Positions 10,037-19,672 of a DNA stretch of 64,000 bases are shown here, one piece after another. The stretch is taken from contig NZ_ATKM01000005.1 in NCBI RefSeq assembly GCF_000418555.1, positions 496,001 to 560,000 of the forward strand, written 5' to 3'. The stretch comes from Pseudomonas sp. P818. GTDB taxonomy: Bacteria; Pseudomonadota; Gammaproteobacteria; Pseudomonadales; Pseudomonadaceae. A model generated the notes under the pieces. It searched no databases. It saw only the letters and a list, made by a program, of their open reading frames with translations, and was not told the DNA's origin. The first letter of the stretch is position 1. Every line of letters starts with the position of its first letter. The translations under genes and the position numbers were made by a program.

Positions 10037-12568
10037 GTGTTCAAGAAAATCATCTTCCAGTTGCACTGGTTCTTTGGCATCAGCGCCGGTCTGGTGCTGG
10101 CCATCATGGGCATTACCGGTGCCCTCTACAGCTTCGAGGGCGAGATCACCCGGGCGATCAATGCCGAGCGCTGGCAGATCCAGCCAAGCCAGCAGGGGCA
10201 TCTTCCTCCGGCCGAACTGGCTGCGCGGATCGAGGCGGCCACCGCTGACCGTGTCACCGGATTGTGGGTCGATGGTCGTCATGACGGCCCGGGCATGGCC
10301 TTTCTTTCTCCACTACCGGGTGAGCGGCGCGGCCCGCGCATCGTCTTCGACCCTTACACCGGCGAGGTGCTGGCCAAGCCGATCGGCCAGGATTTCTTTC
10401 AGTTGATGCTGATGCTGCACCGCTTCCTGTCCATGGGCGAGGTGGGCAAGCAAATCACGGCTGCCAGCACCCTGGCGCTGATCTTCTTCTGCCTGTCCGG
10501 CCTCTATCTGCGTTGGCCACGCAGGGCGCTGAACTGGCGCGCCTGGCTGACCCTGGACTGGAAGAAGAAAGGTCGCAGCTTCAACTGGGACCTGCACGCA
10601 GTCGCGGGCACCTGGGCACTGCTGTTCTACCTCTGTGCCGGGCTCACCGGTTTGTACTGGTCCTATGACTGGTACCGCGAAGGGCTGACTCGCATGCTCT
10701 CCGATACGCCGCCGGAAAAGCGCGCTGAAGGTCGTGGACGTGGTGGTCGTGAAGCGCCCAGTGGCGCCGCTCCCGAAGTGAACTACGACGCCGTGTGGCA
10801 GAGCATCCAGCAGGCTGCCGGGCCCAAGCTGATCGCCTGGAATTTGCGCCTGCCGCCTGTAGCCGGGCAGCCGGCGACGGTCTTCTACATGCTCGATGGC
10901 GCCGAGCATGTGCGCGCTATCAACCAGTTCCAGATCGATACGCAAAGCGGCGAGATAAGCCAGCACGAGCGTTACGCTGACAAGAGCTTCAAGGCGCAAT
11001 TGCTGGCCAGCGTCTATGCCCTGCATGTCGGCGAATACTTTGGCCTGACCGGACGCATTCTGATGATGCTGGCCACGGCGGCCATGCCACTGTTCTTCAT
11101 CACCGGCTGGCTGCTGTACCTGGATCGCCGACGCAAGAAGCGCGCGGCTCTGGCTGCACGCGGTACGTTGAAAGCGGATGACTCTGGCGAAGGCTGGTTG
11201 GTCGGCTTCGCCAGCCAGAGCGGCTACGCCGAGCAACTGGCCTGGCAGAGCGCCGGGCAATTGCAGGCCGCCGGCATCCCGGTGCGGGTCGAGCCGCTGT
11301 CGCGCCTCGATGCCGATAGCCTGCGACAGACGCGCAAGGCGCTGTTCGTGGTCAGCACCTTCGGTGACGGCGAGGCGCCGGACGCCGCGCAGGGTTTCGA
11401 GCGCAAGGTGCTCGGCGGCTCTCTGCCGCTCGAGCAACTGAGCTATGCCGTGCTGGCCCTGGGCGACCGGCAGTACCAGCACTTCTGCGGCTTCGCCCGG
11501 CGCATCAATGACTGGCTGGGTTTGCAGGGGGCGCAGCGCCTGTTCGACAGCGTCGAGGTCGATGGCGCCGATCAGACTGCGCTGCAGCGCTGGCAACAGC
11601 AGTTGAGCGAGCTGACCGGCGCGGCGCCTATACGCTTCGAAGAGGCGTCCTGGCAGAGCTGGACGCTGGCCGAACGGCGTCTGCTCAACCCCGGCAGCCA
11701 GGGTGCGCCGGTGTTCTTCCTCGGCCTGACGCCGCCAGTGCAGAGCACCTGGCAGGCCGGCGACATCCTGGAAATTCGTCCGCGTCATGCGCCGCCTGCG
11801 GTGCAGGCCTGGCTGCAGCACTCCGGCTGCGACGGCCTGGAGCCGGTGACCCTCGATGGCCAGGCGATGAGCCTTTGCGAAGCCCTGGCCGAACGCCAGT
11901 TGCCGGAAAGCCTCGCGCATCTGGTCGGCCTGCATGCCCAGGCGCTGGTCGATGCCCTGGCGCCGCTGGGTTCGCGTGAATACTCCATCGCCTCGGTGGC
12001 GGCCGACGGCGTGCTGCAACTGATCGTACGCCAGGCCGTGCAGGCCGACGGCAGCCTCGGCCTGGGCTCCGGCTGGCTGACCGAGCATCTGCCAGCCGGC
12101 GGGCGATTGCTGGCGCGGGTGCGGCGCAACAGCGGCTTCCACCTGCCGGACGACGACCGCCCGCTGATCCTGATCGGCAATGGCACCGGCCTCGCTGGGC
12201 TGCGCTCGCTGTTGCGCGCGCGGGCACTGGCCGGGCAGGGGCGCAACTGGCTGCTGTTCGGCGAGCGCAACCGTGCCTGCGACTTCTTCTGTGGCGACGA
12301 GCTGCAGGCGGCGCTGGCCGCCGGCGAGCTGCAGCATCTGGATCTGGCGTTCTCCCGCGACCAGGCCGACAAGCGCTACGTGCAGGACCTGCTGCGCGAG
12401 CAGCACGAGCGTCTGCATGCCTGGCTGGCCGAGGGCGCGGCGATCTACGTCTGCGGCAGCCTGCAGGGCATGGCCGGCGGCGTGGATGCCGCGCTGCGCG
12501 AGCTGCTCGGCGACCAGGCGGTGGACGATCTGATCGAGGAAGGGCGCTATCGCCGCGACGTGTATTGA
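10037..12568 (+). CDS. PepSY-domain membrane protein fused to a flavodoxin/FAD/NAD reductase
   Basis: An 843-residue inner-membrane flavoprotein, likely a ferric-chelate reductase. GTG 10037 is preferred ([20 protein letters not shown] follows directly) although the frame is open from GTG 10010. The N-terminal 380 residues have four membrane segments with PepSY regions between them. A flavodoxin domain follows ([15 protein letters not shown], then [12 protein letters not shown]), then a FAD-binding domain (SREYSIAS) and an NADPH-binding domain ([15 protein letters not shown]) ending in YRRDVY, as in sulfite reductase alpha subunits. Electrons would pass from NADPH through FAD and FMN to the membrane part. 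The Fur-like site upstream and the iron-uptake genes downstream support a role in releasing iron from imported chelates. The substrate is unknown. Confidence 0.85.
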   Translation: MFKKIIFQLHWFFGISAGLVLAIMGITGALYSFEGEITRAINAERWQIQPSQQGHLPPAELAARIEAATADRVTGLWVDGRHDGPGMAFLSPLPGERRGPRIVFDPYTGEVLAKPIGQDFFQLMLMLHRFLSMGEVGKQITAASTLALIFFCLSGLYLRWPRRALNWRAWLTLDWKKKGRSFNWDLHAVAGTWALLFYLCAGLTGLYWSYDWYREGLTRMLSDTPPEKRAEGRGRGGREAPSGAAPEVNYDAVWQSIQQAAGPKLIAWNLRLPPVAGQPATVFYMLDGAEHVRAINQFQIDTQSGEISQHERYADKSFKAQLLASVYALHVGEYFGLTGRILMMLATAAMPLFFITGWLLYLDRRRKKRAALAARGTLKADDSGEGWLVGFASQSGYAEQLAWQSAGQLQAAGIPVRVEPLSRLDADSLRQTRKALFVVSTFGDGEAPDAAQGFERKVLGGSLPLEQLSYAVLALGDRQYQHFCGFARRINDWLGLQGAQRLFDSVEVDGADQTALQRWQQQLSELTGAAPIRFEEASWQSWTLAERRLLNPGSQGAPVFFLGLTPPVQSTWQAGDILEIRPRHAPPAVQAWLQHSGCDGLEPVTLDGQAMSLCEALAERQLPESLAHLVGLHAQALVDALAPLGSREYSIASVAADGVLQLIVRQAVQADGSLGLGSGWLTEHLPAGGRLLARVRRNSGFHLPDDDRPLILIGNGTGLAGLRSLLRARALAGQGRNWLLFGERNRACDFFCGDELQAALAAGELQHLDLAFSRDQADKRYVQDLLREQHERLHAWLAEGAAIYVCGSLQGMAGGVDAALRELLGDQAVDDLIEEGRYRRDVY

Positions 12569-12620
12569 GCTGAACAGATCACGATGCGCGGGGTGAAGTT
12601 GCCGAAGCGATTTTTATATA

Positions 12621-12635
12621 TGAGAATCATTCGCC
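12621..12635 (+). promoter_or_regulatory. Candidate Fur box upstream of response regulator
   Basis: TGAGAAT-C-ATTCGCC has the left half of the Fur 7-1-7 consensus nearly complete (6 of 7) and a weaker right half (4 of 7). It lies 23 bases before the regulator start and next to a TATATA stretch, so it could overlap the promoter. Confidence 0.45.
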
Positions 12636-12658
12636 TTAATCGCCCCTGAGTAAGCCAA

Positions 12659-13357
12659 ATGACTGCCAGCCTGGCTCGCATCCTGATCGTCGAAGACGAT
12701 CGCACCCTGGCCACCCAGCTCGGCGAGTTGCTGCGCGGTCAGGGTTATGCCACCAGCGCCTGTCACCTGGGTGAGGCGGGGCTGGAGACGGCGCTGCGCG
12801 AGGCGCCGGATCTGCTGTTGCTCGACGTGATGCTGCCGGACGTCAACGGCTTTTCCGTGCTGCGCCGCCTGCGCGAGCAACAGCAGACGCCGGTGATCAT
12901 GCTCACTGCCTGTGGCGCCGAGGAGGAACGCATTCGCGGCCTGCGCCACGGTGCCGATGATTATCTGCCCAAACCCTTCAACATCACCGAGCTGCAGCTG
13001 CGCATCGACGCCGTGCTGCGCCGTACGCGTCCGCAGGAGACTGCGCGCGGTGGCCAACCGCAGCAGTTGCAGGTCGACGAACTGCACCTGGACCGCCACG
13101 CCCAGCTGGCGCGGGTCGCAGGCTGCGACCTGGCGCTGACGCCGCTGCAGTTCCGCCTGCTCTGGCTGCTGGTCAGCCACCGTGGCGAGGCGTTGAGCAA
13201 ACCCTACCTCTACCGCATGGCGCTGGAGCGCGAGTACAGCCAGTACGACCGCAGCCTGGACATGCACGTCAGCCGCATCCGTCGCCGCCTGGCCGAGGCC
13301 GGTCTTGGCGCCGACCGCTTGCAGACTTTGCACGGCCGCGGTTACGCCTTCACATGA
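12659..13357 (+). CDS. OmpR-family response regulator of an iron-linked two-component system
   Basis: A 232-residue regulator. The receiver domain (about 1-120) has the acidic pair E12/D13, phospho-acceptor D56 in LLLLDVMLPDVNG, and the conserved lysine in DDYLPKPF. The C-terminal winged-helix DNA-binding domain includes LTPLQFRLLWLL and ends with RLQTLHGRGYAFT. It overlaps the kinase gene by 4 bases, showing a coupled pair. The flanking genes are a flavin reductase and a TonB receptor/ABC importer, so it most likely controls uptake of a particular iron chelate, as PfeR and PirR do in P. aeruginosa. I cannot tell which named system it matches. Confidence 0.9.
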   Translation: MTASLARILIVEDDRTLATQLGELLRGQGYATSACHLGEAGLETALREAPDLLLLDVMLPDVNGFSVLRRLREQQQTPVIMLTACGAEEERIRGLRHGADDYLPKPFNITELQLRIDAVLRRTRPQETARGGQPQQLQVDELHLDRHAQLARVAGCDLALTPLQFRLLWLLVSHRGEALSKPYLYRMALEREYSQYDRSLDMHVSRIRRRLAEAGLGADRLQTLHGRGYAFT

Positions 13358-14688
13358 ACCGGCGCCTGTTCTGGAAGCTGTGTCTGGTCATCGGCCTGGG
13401 CAGCGTGCTGCTGTTCTGGATCATCGCCCGCGTCGCCTGGCAGACCGAGGAACGCATGAGCTTCATCGATGCCGAGCACCAGCGCACCCTGCGCCACTAC
13501 GGCGAGCAGGCCGAGGCGATGTACCGTGCCGGTGATCATGAAGCCCTGGCGCGCTGGCTGAACACGCTGCAGCAGCAGGAGCAGACCTGGGCGGCGGTGG
13601 TCGAGGCCGAGGTGCGGCCGCTGGCCGGCAGCGTGCTCAACGAGCGCTTCTACGAGGGCTTCGGCCTGGGTCGCGACGTCAGCTGGAAGATTCACCTGTA
13701 CTTCCAGGAAAACCCCATCATGGACCTGCCGTTCGCCGATGGCCGGACCCACTTTCTGATCATCCTGCCGCAGCGCATGCGCCCGGGACTGAACTGGCAT
13801 TACGCCAAGCTGCTGCTGCAACTGGTGGTGCCGCTGGTGCTGATGCTGATCGTCTGCCTGGTGCTCTACCGCCACCTGATGCAGCCGCTCGGTCGTCTGG
13901 AGCAGGCCACCCGGCAGTTCAGCGATGGCCGCCTGGACGTGCGCGTGCGCTCGCTGCTGGGGTCGCGTAATGACGAGCTGGCAAGTCTGGCCGAAACCTT
14001 CGACGCCATGGCCGCGCGCACCGGGCAACTGATCATCGACCAGCGTCAGCGCCTGGCGGACATGTCCCACGAGCTGCGCACGCCGCTGACGCGCATCGAG
14101 ATGGCGGTGAGTCTGGCCGAGCAGGACGGCGGCCAGCGCCAGCTGCTCGAACGCATCCGCGATGACTGCGCGGGCATGCGTCGTCTGGTCGAGGACGCCC
14201 TGACCCTGAGCTGGCTGGAGAACGAACGACCCGAGCTGCGTGACGAGAATCTGGACCTGTCCGAACTGCTCGACAGCATCCTCGACGATGCGCGCTTCGA
14301 GTATCCGGACCGGCAGATTCTCTGCCAGATGCCCGACAGCGCGCCGCTGCATGGCAGCAGCAGCCGGGCGCTGGGCCAGGCCATCGAGAACGTGGTGCGC
14401 AATGCGCTGGACCACACCCCGCCGGGTGGCCAGGTGCAGATCAGCCTGAGCGAGGAGGGCGATGCCTGGCTGCTGCAGGTGGCCGACCAGGGGCCGGGTG
14501 TCGCCGAGCAATGGTTGGAGCGCATCTTCCAGCCGTTCTTTCGCGGCGGTAGCGAACGTGCCGGTTTCGGTCTCGGCCTGGCCCTGGCGCAGCGCCAGGT
14601 CAGCGCCACCGGTGGCAGCATTCGCGCGAGCAATCGCGCCGACGGCGGTTTGCTCATGGAGATTCGCCTGCCACGTTCGGCGATGTAA
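13354..14688 (+). CDS. Sensor histidine kinase paired with the upstream regulator
   Basis: A 444-residue membrane kinase. Membrane segments lie at about 11-28 and 152-172, with an acidic periplasmic sensor region of about 120 residues between. A HAMP linker follows (about 172-225), then the dimerisation/phospho-acceptor box with H239 in DMSHELRTPLTRIEM. The ATP-binding domain shows N (VVRNALDH), G1 (VADQGPGV), F and G2 (GFGLGLAL) boxes. The start overlaps the regulator stop (ATGA). The periplasmic domain has no motif that I recognise, so the signal (iron, siderophore or other) is unknown. The 88-base gap to the receptor gene contains a palindrome. Confidence 0.9.
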   Translation: MNRRLFWKLCLVIGLGSVLLFWIIARVAWQTEERMSFIDAEHQRTLRHYGEQAEAMYRAGDHEALARWLNTLQQQEQTWAAVVEAEVRPLAGSVLNERFYEGFGLGRDVSWKIHLYFQENPIMDLPFADGRTHFLIILPQRMRPGLNWHYAKLLLQLVVPLVLMLIVCLVLYRHLMQPLGRLEQATRQFSDGRLDVRVRSLLGSRNDELASLAETFDAMAARTGQLIIDQRQRLADMSHELRTPLTRIEMAVSLAEQDGGQRQLLERIRDDCAGMRRLVEDALTLSWLENERPELRDENLDLSELLDSILDDARFEYPDRQILCQMPDSAPLHGSSSRALGQAIENVVRNALDHTPPGGQVQISLSEEGDAWLLQVADQGPGVAEQWLERIFQPFFRGGSERAGFGLGLALAQRQVSATGGSIRASNRADGGLLMEIRLPRSAM

Positions 14689-14731
14689 CAGTTGTAAAAG
14701 TGGTTCCCTGCTCAGGTGCTTGTGATGAGAA

Positions 14732-14745
14732 TTCGCAAATGCGAA
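14732..14745 (+). promoter_or_regulatory. Palindrome upstream of TonB receptor gene
   Basis: TTCGCA-AA-TGCGAA is a perfect 6+6 inverted repeat 31 bases before the receptor start, in an AT-rich stretch that also contains TGATGAGAATT. It resembles the GCGTAAAT repeats at 9945-9963 and may be a regulator site. Confidence 0.35.
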
Positions 14746-14776
14746 ATATTCACATCTTTCCTGGGGAGGATCGATC

Positions 14777-16726
14777 ATGCCGCACTGCCCTTATCGCCTG
14801 AGTCTGCTCGGCGCCATTACCTTCGGTAGTCTGCTTGTCACGCAGGCGTACGGCGCCGATGCCGCGCTGGAACTGCAGGCGCAGGAGATCACCGCGGCAG
14901 CCATCGACCGCAACGAGAGCGTCGAGGCCGAGCAGCTGCAGCGCTACCAGGCCAGCGACCTGCAGGAAGTGTTCGAATCCAACCCCGAGGTATCCGTGGG
15001 CGGCGGCCCCGGCGTGGCGCAGAAACTCTACCTGCGCGGTCTGGAAGACACCTTGCTGAACATCAGCATCGACGGCGCCAGCCAGCCAGGGCAGACCTTC
15101 CACCACACCGGCCGCATCGGCATCGAGCCGGAACTGCTCAAGCGCGCCGAGGTACAGGCCGGTACCGGTGACGCTACGGCCGGGCCAGGTGCGCTGGGCG
15201 GCGCGGTTCGCTTCGTCACCAAGGACCCGGACGACCTACTGCGCGAAGGCGAGCAGCTCGGTGCGCTGCTCAAGACCGGCTATTTCAGCAATGGCGAGGG
15301 CTACAAGAGCAGTGCCAGCGTGTTCGGCCGTTTCAACCAGAACTGGTCGGCGCTGGCCATGACTACCTATCAGGATCAGAACGATTACGAGGACGGCAAC
15401 AACGACGATGTGCTCGGCACCGCAGCGCGGCAGAAGCTCGGCTTCGTCAAGCTGGTGGGCAAGCTCAGCGACGAGCAGACGCTGCGCCTGAGCTACGAGA
15501 AGCGCATCGACGAAGGTGAGCGCAGCCAGCGCCCGCAATGGATCCCGAGCAGCTTCAATCGTCTGTATCCGCTGAGCACCGAACGCGAGACCTGGACCCT
15601 CAACTACGCCTGGCAGCCGGTGAACAACGACCTGCTGGATGTCGAGCTGACCACCTACCACACCACCAACGAACTGGAGCAGGACGGCCGCTTCGGTCTG
15701 TACTTCGGCGATACCCGCAGCACCGGTTTCGACCTGCGCAACACCAGCCGCATTGGCGCGCATCAGCTGACCTATGGCGTCGATTTGCGCGATGACCGTG
15801 CCACCCTCGGCCCGGCCGGCAATCGCGAGCTGGACCATGAGGATGGCGAGGTACTCGGCCTCTACCTGCAGGACCGCTACCAGATCACCTCGCGTCTGCA
15901 GCTCGACGCCGGCCTGCGTTACGACCGCTACAAGCTCGATGACCGCGACAAGCAAACATTCACCGAGGACGGCATCAGCCCCAACCTGGGCCTGCGCTAC
16001 CAGCTGACCCTTGAGCTGGCGGTCTTCGCCGGCCAGGCGCGGGCGCTGCGCGGGCCGCAGGTGCGCGATGCGTTCAAGATGGACAGCTCCGGCAATGACC
16101 CGCACCTGAAGGCAGAGAAGGCGCGCACCGACGAGGTCGGCTTCGACTATCGCGACGGTGGCTGGGAGTTGAACGGCAAGGCCTATATCACCCGCATCGA
16201 GGACGCCATCGCCGATCCCATCGGCCGGCCCAACCTGTACCTGAACGTCGGCGACCTGAAGAGCAAGGGACTGCTGCTCAGCACTGCCTACCACTGGCAA
16301 CAGCTCAGCCTGGGCCTGAGCTACCACCGCAACGACGCGCGCCTGGATGGCGAGCGCCTCAACGTCTACGAATACAACGGCCTGGGCACCAGCCTCGGCG
16401 ACACCTGGACCACCTTCGCCGACTACCGTGCCAGCGATAACCTCACGCTCGGCTGGCAGGGCCGTTTCGTGCGCGGTATCGATACGCTGCATACGATCGA
16501 TGGCGATGTCTCCAAGCCTGGCTACGGTGTGCATGACCTGTATGCCGAATGGCAGGCCGTGCCGGAAAGCCTGACGGTGACCCTGACGCTAAAGAACCTG
16601 CTGGACAAGCAATACCTGGATCACGCCAGCAACGAGGACTTCGAGCACATTCCGGACTACGAGGGTATCCGTGGTTCCTACGAGCCGGGGCGTGAGCTGC
16701 GTCTGGGGCTGGCGTGGCGAATCTGA
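14777..16726 (+). CDS. TonB-dependent outer-membrane receptor of the ABC-linked iron locus
   Basis: A 649-residue receptor. A signal peptide ends near residue 26 (VTQAYGADA). The plug domain follows, with GGGPGVAQKLYLRGLED and GPGALGGAVRFVTKDP, then a 22-strand type beta barrel ending in a terminal aromatic motif LRLGLAWRI. GGGGAGGA lies before the ATG. It imports a metal chelate using TonB energy, and the binding protein, permease and ATPase are encoded immediately downstream with overlapping starts. The chelate is not deducible; catecholate, hydroxamate or heme remain possible. I see no N-terminal signalling extension, which fits control by the neighbouring two-component system. Confidence 0.9.
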   Translation: MPHCPYRLSLLGAITFGSLLVTQAYGADAALELQAQEITAAAIDRNESVEAEQLQRYQASDLQEVFESNPEVSVGGGPGVAQKLYLRGLEDTLLNISIDGASQPGQTFHHTGRIGIEPELLKRAEVQAGTGDATAGPGALGGAVRFVTKDPDDLLREGEQLGALLKTGYFSNGEGYKSSASVFGRFNQNWSALAMTTYQDQNDYEDGNNDDVLGTAARQKLGFVKLVGKLSDEQTLRLSYEKRIDEGERSQRPQWIPSSFNRLYPLSTERETWTLNYAWQPVNNDLLDVELTTYHTTNELEQDGRFGLYFGDTRSTGFDLRNTSRIGAHQLTYGVDLRDDRATLGPAGNRELDHEDGEVLGLYLQDRYQITSRLQLDAGLRYDRYKLDDRDKQTFTEDGISPNLGLRYQLTLELAVFAGQARALRGPQVRDAFKMDSSGNDPHLKAEKARTDEVGFDYRDGGWELNGKAYITRIEDAIADPIGRPNLYLNVGDLKSKGLLLSTAYHWQQLSLGLSYHRNDARLDGERLNVYEYNGLGTSLGDTWTTFADYRASDNLTLGWQGRFVRGIDTLHTIDGDVSKPGYGVHDLYAEWQAVPESLTVTLTLKNLLDKQYLDHASNEDFEHIPDYEGIRGSYEPGRELRLGLAWRI

Positions 16727-17829
16727 TGGGGCGAGCAATCGTTGCAGTACTGCTGGGGCTGGCGCTGCTGGCTCCGGTGCAGGCGCAGGTGCTGACCGAT
16801 CTGGCCGGGCGTGAAGTGCGGGTGCCCGAGCGTGTCGAGCGCATCGTGCTGGGCGAGGGCCGTCTGCTGCCGGTGCTGGCCATTCTCGAAGGCGAGCAGT
16901 TGCTGCAGCGTCTGGTGGGCATGCCCGCCGACCTGGCGCTGGTCGATCCGGGCAGCGCGCGGCAATACCAGCAGGCCTTTGCTGAACTGGCCAAGGTGCC
17001 GCGTATCGGCCAGGGTGCGGCCGATACCTTCAGCCTGGAACAGGTGCTGACGCTGCGCCCGGATCTGGCCATCTTCAGCCTTTCCGGGCATGGCCCGGAC
17101 AGCACCCAGGGGCGGCTGATCGAGCAGTTGCAGCGCGCCGGAGTGGCGGTGCTGTTCGTCGATTTCCGCGAACAGCCATTAGTCAACACGCCACGTAGCA
17201 TGACCTTGCTCGGTCAGGCACTGGGCCGCGAGGCGCGCGCCGCAGCCTTCAACGCGGCGCACGCCGAGGCCCTGGCAGCGGTGCGTGAACGCTTGCCACA
17301 AGGCTCCGCACCCAAGGTGTTTTTGCACAGCCGCGCCGGCCTCGGCGATGGCTGCTGCGAGAGCATGGCGCGTGGCATGTTCGCCGATCTGCTGGCCGAG
17401 GCCGGTGGCGACAATATCGCCCGCGAGCGCCTGCCGGGTCATGCCGGCACTATCAGCCTGGAGCTGCTGCTTAGCCAGCCGCCCGAGCTGTATATCGCCA
17501 GCGCTGTGGGATCGGCCGACAGCCTGGCCGAGGGTGCGCCCTACATAGCCCTGGGGCCGGGCGTGGCGGCGGATGCGGCGCAGGCCTCGCTCAGGCGCCT
17601 GCTCGGGCGTGGCGGCCTGCAGCATCTGGACGCCGTGCGCGAGGGCAGGGCACATGCCATCTGGCATGGTTTCTATAACAGCCCGTTCAACGTGGTGGCG
17701 GTGCAGGTATTCGCCAAGTGGCTGCATCCCGCAGCCTTTGCCGACCTTGATCCGCAGCGCACGCTGGAGCGTTTCTACAGTGAGTTCCAGCCGGTGACGC
17801 TGGATGGCCAGTACTGGATCAGCCTGTGA
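16726..17829 (+). CDS. Periplasmic substrate-binding protein of a siderophore-type ABC importer
   Basis: A 367-residue class III (TroA/FepB-like) binding protein. The start at 16726 overlaps the receptor stop (TGATG), suggesting translational coupling; GTG 16714 in the same frame is an alternative. The signal peptide is MGRAIVAVLLGLALLAPVQA. The mature part begins VLTDLAGREVRVP, a common opening for iron-chelate binding proteins. Two lobes are joined by a long helix around residues 150-180. It receives the chelate from the outer-membrane receptor and delivers it to the FecCD-type permease encoded next. The ligand is not known. Confidence 0.88.
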   Translation: MGRAIVAVLLGLALLAPVQAQVLTDLAGREVRVPERVERIVLGEGRLLPVLAILEGEQLLQRLVGMPADLALVDPGSARQYQQAFAELAKVPRIGQGAADTFSLEQVLTLRPDLAIFSLSGHGPDSTQGRLIEQLQRAGVAVLFVDFREQPLVNTPRSMTLLGQALGREARAAAFNAAHAEALAAVRERLPQGSAPKVFLHSRAGLGDGCCESMARGMFADLLAEAGGDNIARERLPGHAGTISLELLLSQPPELYIASAVGSADSLAEGAPYIALGPGVAADAAQASLRRLLGRGGLQHLDAVREGRAHAIWHGFYNSPFNVVAVQVFAKWLHPAAFADLDPQRTLERFYSEFQPVTLDGQYWISL

Positions 17830-18872
17830 GTGCGCAGCAGGTGTTGCGCCTAGGTTATCGGCGAACCCTGCTGCGGCGCTGGGCCTGCCTGGGTGCGTTG
17901 GCGGCATTGCTGCTGGCCAGCTTTATCGCCGATCTGGCTACCGGTCCGGCTGGCCTGAGCTGGTGGGACGTGGCGCGTGGCCTGTTGCAGCCGCAGCATC
18001 TGGACGCCGCGCAGGCGGTGATCATCCTGGAAATCCGCGTGCCCTACGCCTTGATGGCATTGGTGGTGGGCGCCAGCCTGGGCCTGGCCGGTGCGGAGAT
18101 GCAGACGGCGCTGAACAACCCCCTGGCCAGCCCCTTTACCCTGGGCGTCGGCGCGGCAGCGACTCTCGGCGCGGCGTTGGTGATCCTGCTGCGGCCCAAT
18201 CTGGCCGGGCTCGGCGCCGATCTGTTGCTGCCGCTGGCCGCCTTCGTCTGCGCCTTCATCTCCTGCCTGCTGCTGCTTCTGGTGGCGCGGGTGCTGGGCG
18301 AGGCGCTGCATACCCTGGTGCTGTTCGGCATCGCCCTGTTGTTCGGGCTCAATGCCCTGGTCGGGCTGCTGCAGTTTCTCGCCGATGCCGATGCGCTGCA
18401 GCAGATCGTGTTCTGGACCCTCGGCAGCCTGGCGCGTGCCGATCTGCAACGGGTGGCGCTGGTAGCTATCGTGCTTGCCCTGTGCCTGACCCTGGCGCTG
18501 CGCCAGGCCTGGGCCATGACCAGCCTGCGCGGCGGTGAGGAGCAGGCGCGCAGCCTGGGCATTCGCGTTGGCCGTCTGCGCACCTTCGTGCTGCTACGGG
18601 TCAGCCTGCTCACCGGCGTGGCCACGGCCTTCGTTGGCGAGGTCGGCTTTATCGGTCTGGTCGGGCCGCATGTGGCGCGTCTGTTACTGGGAGAGGATCA
18701 CCGCTTCTATTTGCCCGGCAGCGCACTGGCCGGTGCTCTGTTGCTGTCGCTGGCGTCCCTGGCCAGTCGCGCGCTGCTGCCCGGGGTGATTCTGCCGGTT
18801 GGGCTGGTCACCGCCGTGGTCGGTGTGCCGCTGTTTATCGCTCTGATCCTGGCGCGAGGGCGCAGCCTATGA
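17826..18872 (+). CDS. FecCD-family iron-chelate ABC transporter permease
   Basis: A 348-residue polytopic membrane protein with the features of the BtuC/FecC/FecD family: LRLGYRR opening, GASLGLAGAEMQTALNNPLASPFTLGVG in place of the usual family signature, and GEVGFIGLVGPHVARLLLG near the C-terminus, the loop that contacts the ATPase. About ten membrane helices are evident. The GTG start overlaps the binding-protein stop by 4 bases, and the stop overlaps the ATPase start. A single permease gene implies a homodimeric channel. Confidence 0.93.
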   Translation: MSAQQVLRLGYRRTLLRRWACLGALAALLLASFIADLATGPAGLSWWDVARGLLQPQHLDAAQAVIILEIRVPYALMALVVGASLGLAGAEMQTALNNPLASPFTLGVGAAATLGAALVILLRPNLAGLGADLLLPLAAFVCAFISCLLLLLVARVLGEALHTLVLFGIALLFGLNALVGLLQFLADADALQQIVFWTLGSLARADLQRVALVAIVLALCLTLALRQAWAMTSLRGGEEQARSLGIRVGRLRTFVLLRVSLLTGVATAFVGEVGFIGLVGPHVARLLLGEDHRFYLPGSALAGALLLSLASLASRALLPGVILPVGLVTAVVGVPLFIALILARGRSL

Positions 18873-19672
18873 GCCTGCTGATCGAGGGACTGGGGCTGAG
18901 CTATGGCGCGCGCAGCATCGTGCAGAATCTGACCCTGCCGGCCGTGGAGTCTGGCAGCCTGGTTGGCGTGCTCGGCCCGAACGGCGTCGGCAAGTCCTCG
19001 CTGCTGCGCGCCATTGCCGGCTTGCAGGTGTGTCAGGGCATGGCGCGGTTGGGTGATGCGACGCTGAGCGGCGTGCCGCCCTGGCGTCAGCAGGCGCAGG
19101 TGGCCTACCTGCCGCAGCAGTTGCCGCAGGCAGTGTCGCTGCTGGCCTACGAAAGCCTGCTGGCGGCGGCGCGGGCGCGTTGTCCACAACTCGTATCGCA
19201 CGAGCTGACGGCGCGGGTCGAAGCGATTCTGCAGCGCCTGGGCATCGAGCATCTGGCCTTGCTGCGTATGGATCGCCTGTCCGGCGGGCAGCGGCAACTG
19301 CTCGGCCTGGCGCAAGCATTGGTCGGTGAGCCGCAACTGCTGTTGCTAGACGAACCCACCAGCGCGCTCGACCTGCACTGGCAGCTGCGTGTGCTCGACT
19401 GCGTCGCCGAGCGTTGCCGCACTGAACGCGCCATCGCCCTGGTGGCTTGCCATGACCTCAACCTGGCGCTGCGTTTCTGCAGTCATCTGCTGTTACTGGC
19501 GCCGGATGGCGCATACCGCTTCGGCGCGCCCGCCGAGGTGCTGGACGCCGAATGGCTGCGCCGCGCCTACGCCATCGAGGCACGTATCGAACATTGCTCG
19601 CTCGGCCAGCCGCTGGTGCTGGCCGATAGTCCTCTGCTCAAGGAAGTCTCAAACCATGCCGAACAGCCATAG
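18869..19672 (+). CDS. ATP-binding protein of the iron-chelate ABC importer
   Basis: A 267-residue ABC ATPase with Walker A GPNGVGKSSLL, signature LSGGQRQLLGLAQAL, Walker [13 protein letters not shown] and the switch histidine in CHDLNLAL. It energises the FecCD permease. The ATG overlaps the permease stop by 4 bases, and its own last 17 bases overlap the following DUF2218 gene, so the genes form one tightly packed operon. Confidence 0.94.
   Translation: MSLLIEGLGLSYGARSIVQNLTLPAVESGSLVGVLGPNGVGKSSLLRAIAGLQVCQGMARLGDATLSGVPPWRQQAQVAYLPQQLPQAVSLLAYESLLAAARARCPQLVSHELTARVEAILQRLGIEHLALLRMDRLSGGQRQLLGLAQALVGEPQLLLLDEPTSALDLHWQLRVLDCVAERCRTERAIALVACHDLNLALRFCSHLLLLAPDGAYRFGAPAEVLDAEWLRRAYAIEARIEHCSLGQPLVLADSPLLKEVSNHAEQP

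Noticed and set aside
10313..12418. Open frame of 701 codons on the minus strand opposite the PepSY reductase
   Set aside because: High-GC shadow of a gene with clear flavodoxin, FAD and NAD motifs; the antisense protein is low in complexity and unrecognisable.
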